From assembly GCA_900473045.1 (NCBI GenBank), contig UCKS01000019.1:62001-126000 (forward strand): a stretch of DNA of 64,000 nt, written 5' to 3'. Below the pieces are notes generated by a model, which was not told the DNA's origin, made no database searches, and saw nothing but the letters and a program-made list of their open reading frames with translations. The position numbers and the translations under genes were made by a program. The stretch comes from Hyphomicrobiales bacterium (GTDB lineage Bacteria; Pseudomonadota; Alphaproteobacteria; Rhizobiales; Rhizobiaceae). Numbering within the stretch: the first letter of the stretch is position 1; each line of letters opens with the position of its first letter. Below are positions 1 to 9,368 of this stretch, piece after piece.

Positions 1-452
1 TGCTCGGCATCGGGCTTGCGCACGGCAAATGTATCGCCGCCGGTAATAGCCGCGAAGCGGGATGTCAGGCCAAGGCCCTCCAGCAGGCTTCTGGCGAGCA
101 TTTCCAGCTTGTTGGTGCAGACGGCAAGCGTGTAGCCGGCGGCAGACAGGCGGTCCATCGCGGTGATAACGCCGGGATAGGGGAAGGAATCGCCCGGCAT
201 CGAGCCGTGATAGAAGTCGATGAATTCCTTCATCTGCCAGTCGAGGTCTTTGCTGGACAGCGTCTGACCACGCAGCGTGAACGTACGTTCGATCATCGCC
301 CTGGCGCCATGGCCGACCAGATGCGTCAGGTCGTCATAGGTCACGGGCGCAAGGCCAGCCTGCGTCACCGCATGGTTGAGGCTGGCGACCAGATCGGGCG
401 CGGTATCGACGAGGGTTCCATCAAGATCAAATACGACAACGGATGCGGACAC
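1..452 (-). CDS. gph: Phosphoglycolate phosphatase, C-terminus beyond the window edge
   Basis: HAD-superfamily phosphatase that hydrolyses 2-phosphoglycolate to glycolate. Reading leftward from a GTG at 452, the protein opens with VSASVVVFDLDGTLVDTAPD. This holds HAD motif I (DxDGT, the nucleophile Asp and the general acid) and the TxPD segment typical of Gph. Further on, motif II is visible as AVCTNK, and GGDTFAVRKPD belongs to the conserved core that follows it. About 150 residues are inside the window; the remaining C-terminus, with motif IV, is off the left edge. An AGAGG ribosome site lies seven bases before the GTG. It is divergent from rpiA across a gap of about 220 bp. The phosphatase family is clear; the exact substrate is inferred from close resemblance to Gph. 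Confidence 0.9.
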   Translation of the reverse strand, partial: MSASVVVFDLDGTLVDTAPDLVASLNHAVTQAGLAPVTYDDLTHLVGHGARAMIERTFTLRGQTLSSKDLDWQMKEFIDFYHGSMPGDSFPYPGVITAMDRLSAAGYTLAVCTNKLEMLARSLLEGLGLTSRFAAITGGDTFAVRKPDAE

Positions 453-671
453 TGGAACCTCTTGAAACTTGGGGGAAATGTTGCCATTCGGGTAGGGGAA
501 TCGGGCGACAAAAGCAATCGCAACTTTGCGTGACGGCGCCCGGTTCGCTTTTGTATTCTGGCCGCTATTGGGGCTTTTGTTTGCCGTTGCAGCCGTGTAA
601 ACGTCTCAGCGGAATGATTGGCACCGTGTTTTTCGGCAGCCCATCGGGGCGTTTTGAGGAGATTGTGGCGC

Positions 672-1364
672 ATGGACGCCCGTCAAATGAAGATCAAGGC
701 TGCGGCTGCAGCGCTCGACTATGTCGAAGACGGCATGAGGCTCGGTATCGGCACCGGATCGACGGCGGAAGAATTCGTTCGTCTGTTGGCCGAAAAGGTG
801 GCTGGTGGTTTTCGGGTCGAAGGTGTGCCGACATCGGAGCGCACGGCAAGGCTTTGCCTGGAACTCGGCGTGCCGTTGAAATCGCTCGAAGAGCTTCCGG
901 AGCTCGACCTCACCATTGACGGCGCAGACGAGGTGGATCCGATGCTGCGTCTGATCAAGGGCGGCGGCGGCGCGCTGCTGCGGGAAAAGATCGTTGCCTG
1001 CGCGTCGGCACGGATGATCGTGATCGCCGACGAAACCAAGGTCGTCGAAACGCTCGGTGCCTTCAAGCTGCCGATCGAAGTCAATTCCTTTGGACTGGGC
1101 GCAACCCGTATCGCCATCGAAAAACTTGCCGCGCGGATCGGACTTTCCGGCGAAATCAATGTCCGTGCGTCCGGCGACGGGCCGTTCATGACCGACGGTG
1201 GGCATCTGATTCTGGACGCATCTTTTGGCCGCATTCCTGATGCAGATGCGCTTGCATACGAATTGAACGCCATTCCCGGCGTGGTCGAACATGGGCTTTT
1301 CATCGGCATCGCCTCTCTTGCCATCATCGCCGGTCCGGCGGGGGCGAGGGTGATGACAGCTTGA
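672..1364 (+). CDS. rpiA: Ribose-5-phosphate isomerase A
   Basis: Interconverts ribose 5-phosphate and ribulose 5-phosphate in the non-oxidative pentose phosphate pathway; cytoplasmic. The 230-residue product has the normal RpiA length and its motifs: [12 protein letters not shown] (phosphate loop), the TSERT segment, TIDGADEVD (catalytic acidic residues) and [12 protein letters not shown] with the catalytic lysine. It ends with the usual [10 protein letters not shown] segment. I chose the ATG at 672, which has GAGGAGA about ten bases upstream. An in-frame start at 618 would add 18 residues with no family counterpart. It is divergent from gph and is followed by the DUF2059 gene after 160 bp. 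Confidence 0.96.
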   Translation: MDARQMKIKAAAAALDYVEDGMRLGIGTGSTAEEFVRLLAEKVAGGFRVEGVPTSERTARLCLELGVPLKSLEELPELDLTIDGADEVDPMLRLIKGGGGALLREKIVACASARMIVIADETKVVETLGAFKLPIEVNSFGLGATRIAIEKLAARIGLSGEINVRASGDGPFMTDGGHLILDASFGRIPDADALAYELNAIPGVVEHGLFIGIASLAIIAGPAGARVMTA

Positions 1365-1524
1365 CCGGCTGCGGCCGATTTGGTCGCGCAGGATCGTTAC
1401 CAGCGTCGCTGCCGATCGGGAGTGCCCGATACAGTGGCGACAGCTTTAAAATTGGATTATGCAGGGGTTCGCAGATGCAAGGCGCGCGCGAAACCCGGCG
1501 TCAACTGACAGGAGCGTTACAGAC

Positions 1525-2076
1525 ATGATCAATTTCGCAGGTCTCGGCCGTACAGTGGCTGCAACGGCCATCATCCTTTCCGCCGTCATGGTTCCGACCC
1601 TGCGGGCACAGGATGTAACGGACGAACAAATCAAGGCTGCGCGTGCCGCCATCGCCGCGATCAATGCCACCAACGGTTTTGACAACATCCTGCCGAACCT
1701 GGCTGAACGCCTGAAGACGACGCTCATCCAGTCCTCGCCGAACTATGAAGACCTGATTTCCAAGACGGTCGACGCCAAGGCGCTTGAACTGGCTGCCCGC
1801 CGCGCCGATCTGGAGCGTGAAGCGGCGACGATCTACGCCAAGACCTTTACCGTCGAGCAGCTGAACGCCATTGCGACATTCTACCAGTCCGATGCCGGCA
1901 AGAAGCTTTTGAACGATGGTCCGATCGCTTCGCGCGAAATGGTCAAGGCTGCCGACATCTGGGCCTCCGGCATTTCCCGCGATCTGAACGCGGCTGCAAC
2001 CAAGGATCTGAGCGCCACCCTGACCGCCGGTCAGCAGCCGATCGATGGCGCGGCTCCGGTGACGCCTGCGCAATAA
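1525..2076 (+). CDS. Secreted DUF2059 family protein
   Basis: Unknown function. The 183-residue product begins with a Sec signal peptide: hydrophobic stretch at residues 11-25, probable cleavage after TLRAQ. An alpha-helical DUF2059-like domain follows, with the conserved stretch FYQSDAGKKLL that marks this family in Proteobacteria. It should act in the periplasm. The ATG at 1525 is preceded by AGGAG nine bases upstream, and starting there gives a clean signal peptide. The C-terminus is Pro/Ala-rich. The placement between rpiA and gor is one I associate with rhizobia, but nothing in the context tells its job. A strong terminator follows. Confidence 0.85.
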   Translation: MINFAGLGRTVAATAIILSAVMVPTLRAQDVTDEQIKAARAAIAAINATNGFDNILPNLAERLKTTLIQSSPNYEDLISKTVDAKALELAARRADLEREAATIYAKTFTVEQLNAIATFYQSDAGKKLLNDGPIASREMVKAADIWASGISRDLNAAATKDLSATLTAGQQPIDGAAPVTPAQ

Positions 2077-2116
2077 GGAACCGCTACCGGTTTACCGGTC
2101 TCACACCGAATTGCTT

Positions 2117-2142
2117 AAGCCCGGGTCATTCCGGGCTTTTCA
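2117..2142 (+). terminator. Rho-independent terminator after the DUF2059 gene
   Basis: An 8-bp perfect stem (2117-2124 with 2131-2138) with a six-base loop is followed by a T-rich tail. It lies about 40 bases past the DUF2059 stop, so gor needs its own promoter. Confidence 0.8.
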
Positions 2143-2275
2143 TTTTGTATCCCGCCACCCTATATCACCATCACAGGGCGGAATCGCCGGTGAGGCGCTG
2201 CATTGTCCTTCGTGGCCGCAGCCTTGCCCCGTGACCGCCTCCCTTCGCATATGACCCTGCCGGGAGTATTTCATC

Positions 2276-3667
2276 ATGGCTTCTTTCGATTATGACCTCT
2301 TCGTTATTGGCGGCGGTTCCGGCGGCGTGCGCAGCGGCCGGCTTGCAGCAGCGATGGGCAAGAGGGTCGCGATCGCCGAAGAGTTCCGCTATGGCGGCAC
2401 CTGCGTGATCCGCGGCTGCGTTCCCAAGAAGCTCTATGTCTATGCGTCGCAGTTTGCCGAACATTTCGAGGATGCCGAAGGTTATGGCTGGACCGTCGGT
2501 GAAAGCACGTTCGACTGGAAAAAGCTGGTCGCCGCCAAGGACAAGGAAATCACCCGGCTGGAGGGCCTCTATCAAAAGGGTCTGGCCAATGCCGGTGCGG
2601 AAATTCTGCACACCAGGGCAGAGCTGACCGGGCCGAACACGATCAAGCTGCTGGACAGCGGCAGAACCGTGACGGCCGAGCGGATCGTCATCGCGGTTGG
2701 CGGTCATCCGAGCTCCCACGATGCGCTGCCGGGCCACGAGCTCTGCATCAGCTCGAATGAAGCCTTCGATCTGCCGGAACTGCCGAAATCAATCGTGATT
2801 GCCGGCGGTGGCTACATCGCGGTCGAATTTGCCAATATCTTCCATGGTCTCGGTGTCGAGACGACGCTGATCTATCGCGGCAAGGAAATCCTGTCGCGCT
2901 TCGACCAGGACATGCGTCGCGGCTTGCATGCGGCGATGGAGCAGAAGGGTATCCGTATCCTCTGCGAGGACCTGATCCAGTCGGTTACCAGAAATGCCGA
3001 AGGCAGGCTGGTTGCCGAAACAATGAAGAATGGCGCCCTGACCGCAGATCAGGTGATGCTGGCGCTCGGCCGCGTTCCGAACACCAAGGGACTTGGCCTG
3101 GAGGCGGCTGGCGTTGCCGTCAACGAGCGCGGCGCCATCCTCATCGACGCATTTTCGCGCACCAGCGCGCCTGGCGTCTATGCGCTGGGCGATGTGACCG
3201 ACCGCGTCCAGTTGACGCCGGTGGCGATCCATGAGGCGATGTGCTTCATCGAAACCGAGTACAAGGGCAACCCGACATCGCCGGATCACGATCTGATTGC
3301 CACGGCAGTGTTTTCGCAGCCGGAAATTGGTACGGTCGGGTTGTCGGAAGACGAGGCCGCAAAGAAGTTTGAGGACCTGGAAGTTTACCGGGCCGAATTC
3401 CGGCCGATGAAGGCGACGCTTTCGGGACGCAGCGAAAAGACCATCATGAAGCTGGTCGTCAACGCCGCCGACCGTAAAGTTTTGGGCGCCCATATTCTCG
3501 GTCACGAGGCCGGGGAAATGGCGCAATTGCTTGGAATTACGCTGAAAGCCGGCTGCACCAAGGATGATTTCGATCGCACCATGGCCGTTCATCCGACGGC
3601 GTCGGAAGAGCTGGTCACGATGTACAATCCGAGCTACCGGATCAAGAACGGCGAACGGATCGGGTAA
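2276..3667 (+). CDS. gor: Glutathione-disulfide reductase
   Basis: NADPH-dependent flavoenzyme that reduces oxidised glutathione in the cytoplasm. The 463-residue product has the FAD-binding GGGSGGVRSGR near residues 12-22 and the redox disulfide in GGTCVIRGCVPKKL (two Cys separated by four residues). It also has an NAD(P)-fold GGGYIAVEF near 178, the second FAD segment YALGDVTDR, and the dimer-interface HPTASEEL with the active-site His near the C-terminus. The length is standard. The ATG at 2276 follows a weak GGGAG site. CVIRGC rather than the animal CVNVGC is usual for bacterial and plant-type Gor. Confidence 0.95.
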   Translation: MASFDYDLFVIGGGSGGVRSGRLAAAMGKRVAIAEEFRYGGTCVIRGCVPKKLYVYASQFAEHFEDAEGYGWTVGESTFDWKKLVAAKDKEITRLEGLYQKGLANAGAEILHTRAELTGPNTIKLLDSGRTVTAERIVIAVGGHPSSHDALPGHELCISSNEAFDLPELPKSIVIAGGGYIAVEFANIFHGLGVETTLIYRGKEILSRFDQDMRRGLHAAMEQKGIRILCEDLIQSVTRNAEGRLVAETMKNGALTADQVMLALGRVPNTKGLGLEAAGVAVNERGAILIDAFSRTSAPGVYALGDVTDRVQLTPVAIHEAMCFIETEYKGNPTSPDHDLIATAVFSQPEIGTVGLSEDEAAKKFEDLEVYRAEFRPMKATLSGRSEKTIMKLVVNAADRKVLGAHILGHEAGEMAQLLGITLKAGCTKDDFDRTMAVHPTASEELVTMYNPSYRIKNGERIG

Positions 3668-3941
3668 ACCGGGAGGGCGCTGCGCCAGACGCGTGGCGAC
3701 ACGGGGCGGGGCGCGCTAAGGCTGCGCGCACTTTGCTGGTACAATGGCTTTGCAATCCCCATGTTAACGTTTATAAGCCCGCATCCGCAAAATTGCCGTT
3801 TTCCATAAAAGGAGGGCGGCGGTTCAGGAATTGTGCCGTTGATACACGGTTCAAAACCGGTTTCAGGCGGCATTGCTAGGTGTGATCCGGCGATGCGACT
3901 GCTGCTGCGGCGGACCTTGCGCAAGAGAACAGGTGATCGAC

Positions 3942-5315
3942 ATGGTACAGAATTGGACCCCGAACAGCTGGCGGCAGAAGCCCATCCAGCAGGTGCCGGA
4001 TTTTCCGGACATGGCAGCGCTGGCAGCCGCCGAAGCACAGCTTGCGACCTATCCGCCGCTGGTTTTTGCCGGTGAGGCACGCCGCCTGAAGAGCCAGCTT
4101 GCCAATGTTTCGGAAGGCAAGGGTTTCCTGTTGCAGGGTGGCGATTGCGCCGAGAGCTTTGCCGAACATGGCGCGGACACGATCCGCGACTTCTTCCGCG
4201 CGTTCCTGCAGATGGCTGTCGTCCTGACGTTCGGCGCCCAGCAGCCGGTCGTCAAGGTTGGCCGCATCGCCGGCCAGTTCGCCAAGCCGCGCTCCTCCAA
4301 TATTGAGAAGCAGGGCGATATCGAGCTGCCGAGCTATCGTGGTGACATCATCAACGGTATCGAATTCACCGAAAAGGCCCGTATCCCGGATCCTGAGCGC
4401 CAGATCATGGCCTACCGCCAGTCGGCTGCGACGCTGAACCTTTTGCGCGCCTTCGCGATGGGTGGCTATGCCAATCTCGACAACGTGCATCAGTGGATGC
4501 TCGGCTTCGTCAAGGAAAGCCCGCAGGCCGAGCGCTACCGCAAGCTCGCCGACCGGATCTCCGAAACCATGGATTTCATGAAGGCGATCGGCATCACGCC
4601 GGAAACCAATCCGAACCTGCGCGAAACCGATTTCTTCACCAGCCATGAGGCGCTGCTGCTCGGCTACGAGCAGGCGCTGACCCGTGTCGATTCGACCTCG
4701 GGCGACTGGTACGCCACGTCCGGCCATATGATCTGGATCGGCGACCGCACACGCCAGGCCGATCACGCGCATATCGAATATTGCCGCGGCATCAAGAACC
4801 CGCTCGGCCTCAAGTGCGGTCCGTCGCTGACGGCGGATGGTCTGATCGAATTGATCGACCTGCTCAACCCGCAGAACGAAGCCGGCCGTCTGACGCTGAT
4901 CTGCCGCTTCGGCCATGACAAGGTTGCGGAAAACCTGCCGCGCCTGATCCGTGCGGTCGAAAAGGAAGGCCGCAAGGTCGTCTGGTCCTGCGATCCGATG
5001 CACGGCAACACGATCACGCTCAACAACTACAAGACCCGTCCGTTCGAGCGCATCCTGTCGGAAGTCGAGAGCTTCTTCCAGATCCACCGCGCCGAAGGCA
5101 CGCATCCGGGCGGTATCCATATCGAGATGACCGGCAACGACGTGACGGAATGCACCGGTGGCGCCCGTGCCCTGTCTGGCGCCGACCTTGGCGATCGCTA
5201 CCACACTCATTGCGACCCGCGTTTGAATGCCGACCAGGCGCTGGAACTGGCCTTCCTGCTCGCCGAGCGCATGAAGGGTGGCCGCGACGAAAAGCGGATG
5301 GTCGTCAACGGCTGA
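3942..5315 (+). CDS. Class II 3-deoxy-7-phosphoheptulonate (DAHP) synthase
   Basis: First step of the shikimate pathway: condenses phosphoenolpyruvate and erythrose 4-phosphate to DAHP. The 457-residue product is a plant/actinobacterial-type class II enzyme. It has [11 protein letters not shown] near residue 60 (metal-binding Cys), the [14 protein letters not shown] segment, and the late motifs [12 protein letters not shown] and [12 protein letters not shown] chose the ATG at 3942 ([15 protein letters not shown] after the start is the usual class II N-terminus); an upstream in-frame start adds 23 Cys-rich residues without family match. Symbols aroF and aroG are both used for this gene in rhizobia. 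A 273-bp leader separates it from gor; I see no clear leader peptide in it. Confidence 0.95.
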   Translation: MVQNWTPNSWRQKPIQQVPDFPDMAALAAAEAQLATYPPLVFAGEARRLKSQLANVSEGKGFLLQGGDCAESFAEHGADTIRDFFRAFLQMAVVLTFGAQQPVVKVGRIAGQFAKPRSSNIEKQGDIELPSYRGDIINGIEFTEKARIPDPERQIMAYRQSAATLNLLRAFAMGGYANLDNVHQWMLGFVKESPQAERYRKLADRISETMDFMKAIGITPETNPNLRETDFFTSHEALLLGYEQALTRVDSTSGDWYATSGHMIWIGDRTRQADHAHIEYCRGIKNPLGLKCGPSLTADGLIELIDLLNPQNEAGRLTLICRFGHDKVAENLPRLIRAVEKEGRKVVWSCDPMHGNTITLNNYKTRPFERILSEVESFFQIHRAEGTHPGGIHIEMTGNDVTECTGGARALSGADLGDRYHTHCDPRLNADQALELAFLLAERMKGGRDEKRMVVNG

Positions 5316-5360
5316 TCAGCGCCGCTGATCAAAACCTTGAGCGCATTGAATTTGACAGAG

Positions 5361-5393
5361 CCGGGCCAGCTGACAATGCTGGCCCGGTTTTTT
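5361..5393 (+). terminator. Rho-independent terminator after DAHP synthase
   Basis: A 10-bp perfect GC-rich stem (5361-5370 with 5378-5387) with a seven-base loop is followed by six T. It begins 46 bases after the stop codon. Confidence 0.92.
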
Positions 5394-5437
5394 AATGTCC
5401 GCAAGGCGGGGCAGGATTTCAGTTCAAGGGGATGAAC

Positions 5438-5836
5438 ATGGCAAAAGACAATACCGGGTCGTGCAATTGCGGCGCCGTCAGCTTTCGCACGCAGGGTGAA
5501 CTGCGCGAAGTGGTCGCGTGCCATTGTTCCCAATGCCGCAAGCAGACCGGGCTCTACTACGCGGCGACCAATGTTCTGGATAGCAAACTGGAGCTTGAAG
5601 GAGCCGAGAATATCACCTGGTATCGTTCAAGCCCGCAGGCCCGCCGGGGCTTCTGCAAGACCTGCGGGTCGGCGCTGTTTTGGAAGATGGACAGTCTCGA
5701 TTATACGTCGATCATGGCCGGAGCGTTCAACAGCCCGACCGGCCTGGCGTTCGGCGTCCATATCTTCTGCGCCGACAAGGCCGATTTCTACGAGATCAAC
5801 GATGATCTGCCGCAATTTGCCCAGTCGAACAGCTGA
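5438..5836 (+). CDS. GFA family (glutathione-dependent formaldehyde-activating-like) protein
   Basis: The 132-residue protein has the zinc-binding cysteine pattern of the GFA/CENP-V fold: CNCGAVSF near the start, CHCSQCRK near residue 32, and CKTCGSALFWK near residue 76. Family members bind two zinc ions; the name comes from S-hydroxymethylglutathione synthase, but most members have no proven substrate. I chose the ATG at 5438 rather than 5432 because AAGGGG lies six bases before 5438 and directly touches 5432. It stands alone between the DAHP synthase terminator and a convergent gene, so there is no pathway context. Confidence 0.88.
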   Translation: MAKDNTGSCNCGAVSFRTQGELREVVACHCSQCRKQTGLYYAATNVLDSKLELEGAENITWYRSSPQARRGFCKTCGSALFWKMDSLDYTSIMAGAFNSPTGLAFGVHIFCADKADFYEINDDLPQFAQSNS

Positions 5837-5862
5837 AGGCTTGCACCGGAACCGGCTGACTT

Positions 5863-6783
5863 TCAGAAGGCGTCCTTGTCGATCGAGCGGACTGCCTGAT
5901 TGTAGGCCCATTCCAGCGCGCAAAACTTGACGGATTGCCAACGCTTGTAGTCATCAACGAATGACGCCGTCGCCCAAATCCTATTTCGAGTACCATTCCG
6001 ATCCTGCCAGCCCAGCGAGCCCAGGGCTTCGGCCCGCGTAAACAGGCGGCGGACATGCGTGCGGGAGAGGCTGTAGTGGCTGGAGAGCTCTGAAAACCGC
6101 AAGTCCTCGACCCAGTAGCGGCCGTCGACCGGTTCGACATTGGCTATCCGAGAAATGAAATCATCCAGGATCAACCCGCCATATTCGGTCCAGACGAAAC
6201 AGGAAATGCTGACCGGCGGCTCACGCCATTCCCGGTCGGCGATAAGCCGCTTGGCGGCAAGCGGCTGGGCATGACGGAATATCTCCGGATTGGCTTCCAG
6301 CCGTGCCACCCGATCACCTTTGTCGATGAGGTCGAGGCTGCGCATCTGGCCACGAAACCACAGGCTCATTGCCTCATGGCTGGTTTCGGTCGGCTCCATC
6401 GGGCGGCTGCGTTTGCTGGGTGAGCCGGTGACGTCGCGGACAAGCTTGTAGGCGCGCAGCGCGGCCAGAAAGGCTGTGGCGGTGTTGCGGCTTGCAAGAC
6501 TTGTCGGGGCGATAACGTCAAGGAGCCTTGCGGCCGTAATCCCGGAAAGCGGATCGTTGGGGTCACGCTGCAGGTGCAGTGCATAGGCGGCCTGGGTGAG
6601 CAGCCATTTCTGCTGGGCGGCGACCAGGCGGGCAATCCGCGGAAAGTGATCGTAAAGCTCGATCATATGCCGCGCACCCTGTTGCAGGATCGGGAACAGG
6701 GCAGGGTTAGCCGCAAACAGATCGACCTCGGCGGAGAGGCTGATTTTGGAGGTTTCTATCTCTGATGACTGTATGCCGGCCAT
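5863..6783 (-). CDS. Unknown protein with a possible C-terminal winged helix
   Basis: Not recognised. About 306 residues from the ATG at 6783; a TTG at 6864 would give 333. No signal peptide or transmembrane segment is apparent. The sequence is mostly helical. A segment near the C-terminus, FSELSSHYSLSRTHVRRLF followed by TRAEALGSLGWQDRNG, reads like a helix-turn-helix plus wing, suggesting a DNA-binding role. The N-terminal two thirds carry no motif I can name. It converges on the GFA gene and lies downstream of the TadG-like gene, separated from it by a strong terminator, so it is a separate unit. No start has a convincing ribosome site. Function unknown. Confidence 0.7.
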   Translation of the reverse strand: MAGIQSSEIETSKISLSAEVDLFAANPALFPILQQGARHMIELYDHFPRIARLVAAQQKWLLTQAAYALHLQRDPNDPLSGITAARLLDVIAPTSLASRNTATAFLAALRAYKLVRDVTGSPSKRSRPMEPTETSHEAMSLWFRGQMRSLDLIDKGDRVARLEANPEIFRHAQPLAAKRLIADREWREPPVSISCFVWTEYGGLILDDFISRIANVEPVDGRYWVEDLRFSELSSHYSLSRTHVRRLFTRAEALGSLGWQDRNGTRNRIWATASFVDDYKRWQSVKFCALEWAYNQAVRSIDKDAF

Positions 6784-6937
6784 GGTATTTGTGAGAGTCC
6801 ATACGGGTAAGATCGTGAGCCGGGAATCGGCTAAGGGTCCATTGTTAACGTATGTCTGTTGCAAAACGGTATAAGTCCATCAATTGTTTCACCAAAGGTT
6901 GCAAATAACAGGACGGTTCTTGGCGGTGATCTATTCG

Positions 6938-6975
6938 AAAAAAAAGGACCGGATGGCACAATTGCCGTCCGGTCC
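6938..6975 (-). terminator. Strong terminator of the tadE/tadG-like unit
   Basis: On the minus strand a 13-bp stem (6963-6975 with 6946-6958, one G-U pair) with a four-base loop is followed by eight T (6945-6938). It starts 27 bases after the TadG-like stop codon. Confidence 0.93.
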
Positions 6976-7001
6976 GGGGAAGAGAAAACAGATTGTGATA
7001 T

Positions 7002-8735
7002 CTACTGAACCAGAACCGGCTGCAGGCAGTTGACGCCGGTGACGCGAATATCGGCTTCACCGACCCGGACACCGACCGCCAGAAGCAGATTGTAGATCAA
7101 TGTATCGACCGCCGGTGTCACGGCACCCAATGTCTGGGCGAGCGCCGCCTGAACAAGCTTGGGGCTGCCGAGGGTCAGGAACAGCACCTGGATATCGACA
7201 TCCAGGTTGTTGAGCAGCGTCTGCGTTGCCGAGGTCAGGATGTCCTTGGTCGAAACGCTCTTGACGGCGTTTGCTGCGACTTCGGACGGGCTGAATGTCA
7301 GTCTCTGCGGTTGCAGGTTCTTGGCTTCGACATGAGCTATGCCATCGATTCTGACCAGCAACGAGTCAAGGATCCGTGCTTTTTCAACCCTTGCCTCGTC
7401 ACTGAAGTCTGACAGGATGGAAGGGTCCACCGTGCCGATCGCAATTTCGGCGACACCCGGAACAGCATCGATCACGACGCTGGCATTGGTGTTGGAACCG
7501 CCATAGCAGCGGATGTCGGCGAGCTTGGCTTCTGCGTAGGCAACTTCGATATAGATCGGGAGTTTGATCCGCAAACCTGCAAGCAGCGCCAGTCCATCGA
7601 TATTGACTTCGATGGCAAGCCGCGTTTGTGCGGTGCGCACGGCCGTACCCGGAGCGCCCAGCCTGTGGGCTGGCGTTGAGACAGGAGGCTCCCCGATCGC
7701 AAGCTTGACGCTGGCTGAAGCGATGCCAGGCAGGCCGGCCACGGCTGCGAGCGATATCTGGTTGTTGCCGTTGGCAAGGGCGGCCGCCGTCGACACGATA
7801 TCGAGCGCGCTGATCTTCATCGCCCAGTTCGATCCGGCATCGACCTTCAACCCTTTTTTCGGATCGATATTGAGGATCTGCGACAGCGTGAAGGTCTTCT
7901 TGTTGAGTTTTGTGGCGTTTTCGAGCGCCTTGAGGGCAGAATTGGCGACTGCTGAAATCCCTTGAACGGCCTGCATGGAAGCAAGCAGTTGCGGCATGGT
8001 CAGATTGGCCTTCAGCACATCGTCATAGCTTGCCGCCGTCAGGTTCAAACGGGTGGCAATCCCCTTGAGGAAAGGCTGGACGTTGATATCCGCATCCACC
8101 AGCGCCTGATAATCCATTACCTTCAAGGATATCGTCGTGCCGAGCATCTGGCCCAGCAACTGGTTGAGGATGCCGTCATTGAGGCTTGCGAGGCGTGAAC
8201 CGACGGAAAAGGATGCGAGTTTGGTGCTGGCTGCTGTGCCAACCGCGCTCATCGTCGGCGGCGCGCTGAACATCGCGGCGAGATGAAGCGAACCTTCCTT
8301 TTCGATCGAGACCTGGGCTGCGTCCGCCGGCGTGGCATTGGGGATGAAGCGCTGGCCGGTGGCGAGTGCCGGGTCGGGGACATATCGTCCCTTGACGATC
8401 GTGGCGATGCCGTTCTTGACCGCGACAACATCCCTTGGAATGACCTTTCCGTCCGGGGTGAGCAATCCATCCTTGGTTGCGACCGCCAAAGAAAGGCCGT
8501 TGGTCTTGAAGTGATTGCGTGCCACAGTCTCTGCATTGTTCAGATCGGAGGCGGCGACGATGGCGGTCAGGTCGGCGACGCCCTGCAACTCCTGCTTCTG
8601 CAGCGTGAGATAGCCGAAATCGACACCCAGCCCGAGTGACAGGACGACGAGCGGCAGAACAAGGGCTGCGGAAATACCGATGTTGCCCGAGGTGTTGGTC
8701 AGAATATTGCGGCGTTTCAGCGCTTCGCGGACCAT
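7002..8735 (-). CDS. TadG-like pilus-assembly/surface protein
   Basis: The 577-residue product has an N-terminal Tad-type segment: TSGNIGISAALVLPLVVLSL, a single hydrophobic anchor near residues 14-38. It continues with the GVDFGYLTLQKQELQGVADL segment typical of TadG/Flp-assembly proteins. The rest is a long extracytoplasmic region rich in Ala/Val with CYGG and a late NCLQPV cysteine. I chose the ATG at 8735: GGGAGG lies eight bases upstream, and it begins one base after the TadE-like stop, giving tight coupling. An upstream in-frame start at 8783 would overlap TadE by 47 bases. TadG proteins are minor components of Flp pili, but no cpa/tad core genes are in this window, so this may be an orphan pair. 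Confidence 0.82.
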   Translation of the reverse strand: MVREALKRRNILTNTSGNIGISAALVLPLVVLSLGLGVDFGYLTLQKQELQGVADLTAIVAASDLNNAETVARNHFKTNGLSLAVATKDGLLTPDGKVIPRDVVAVKNGIATIVKGRYVPDPALATGQRFIPNATPADAAQVSIEKEGSLHLAAMFSAPPTMSAVGTAASTKLASFSVGSRLASLNDGILNQLLGQMLGTTISLKVMDYQALVDADINVQPFLKGIATRLNLTAASYDDVLKANLTMPQLLASMQAVQGISAVANSALKALENATKLNKKTFTLSQILNIDPKKGLKVDAGSNWAMKISALDIVSTAAALANGNNQISLAAVAGLPGIASASVKLAIGEPPVSTPAHRLGAPGTAVRTAQTRLAIEVNIDGLALLAGLRIKLPIYIEVAYAEAKLADIRCYGGSNTNASVVIDAVPGVAEIAIGTVDPSILSDFSDEARVEKARILDSLLVRIDGIAHVEAKNLQPQRLTFSPSEVAANAVKSVSTKDILTSATQTLLNNLDVDIQVLFLTLGSPKLVQAALAQTLGAVTPAVDTLIYNLLLAVGVRVGEADIRVTGVNCLQPVLVQ

Positions 8736-8736
8736 G

Positions 8737-9159
8737 TTAGATACCTCCCAGCCGGATGGTTGCGTAACGTTTGATTTCTTCATCGGGTAGCGCGAAGGAA
8801 AACAGCTTCCAGATCGGCAGCTCGCTCGAATCGTAGGTGACGGTGACGGTGAATTGATTGAGGTTCTGGACGTCGTCTGCGACGTTGACGGTGAGTTTTG
8901 CCCTGTTGATGAAGGCGTAGTTCAACGTCGATGACTGGATGAACGACTGGGCAAGACTCTTTCTTTCAGTCTCGGACAGTCCGGCCACGGCGGTTCTGGC
9001 CGCATCGGCGGCGAGCTGCTGGATAGCATGCGTCGCGCTCAGGTAGATGCCATACCCGATCATGGTGAAAAGCGTCATGAAGAACAGGGGCGCGACAATG
9101 GCAAATTCCAATGCGGCCGCACCTTCAGTATCGCCGCGCATTCGCGATATGAGAGACAT
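8737..9159 (-). CDS. TadE-like pseudopilin family protein
   Basis: About 140 residues with a short basic N-terminus, then GAAALEFAIVAPLFFMTLFT. This is the TadE motif: Glu at the start of a hydrophobic helix, the prepilin-like cleavage and assembly signal. A periplasmic domain follows. I chose the ATG at 9159 (GGGAG eight bases upstream); a GTG three codons earlier lies inside that ribosome site. Its stop is one base before the TadG-like start, so the two are co-transcribed and probably translationally coupled. TadE and TadG usually act together as minor pseudopilins of Flp/Tad pili; whether this pair serves a pilus or another envelope structure cannot be told here. Confidence 0.82.
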   Translation of the reverse strand: MSLISRMRGDTEGAAALEFAIVAPLFFMTLFTMIGYGIYLSATHAIQQLAADAARTAVAGLSETERKSLAQSFIQSSTLNYAFINRAKLTVNVADDVQNLNQFTVTVTYDSSELPIWKLFSFALPDEEIKRYATIRLGGI

Positions 9160-9368
9160 CAAACACACTCCCAGGTTTGTATATGGTTGGTATATCTAAC
9201 CATTTACACCTATATCGTGTGCCTGAAGTCTTAATTTTCCTCTACGCTAATAAATCGTCTTTTACGTTTTCGCTCTTAAATGTCGCGAAATCCCCATTTT
9301 GGGTTGTGCCATTTCCGGTTGGTTGTGTTCGCAAGTGAGACTTGCGCCCCGATTTGGCACAGGCGACT

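Noticed and set aside
3668-3941. Possible aromatic amino-acid leader peptide or riboswitch before DAHP synthase
   Set aside because: No run of Phe, Tyr or Trp codons with a terminator, and no known aptamer could be found.
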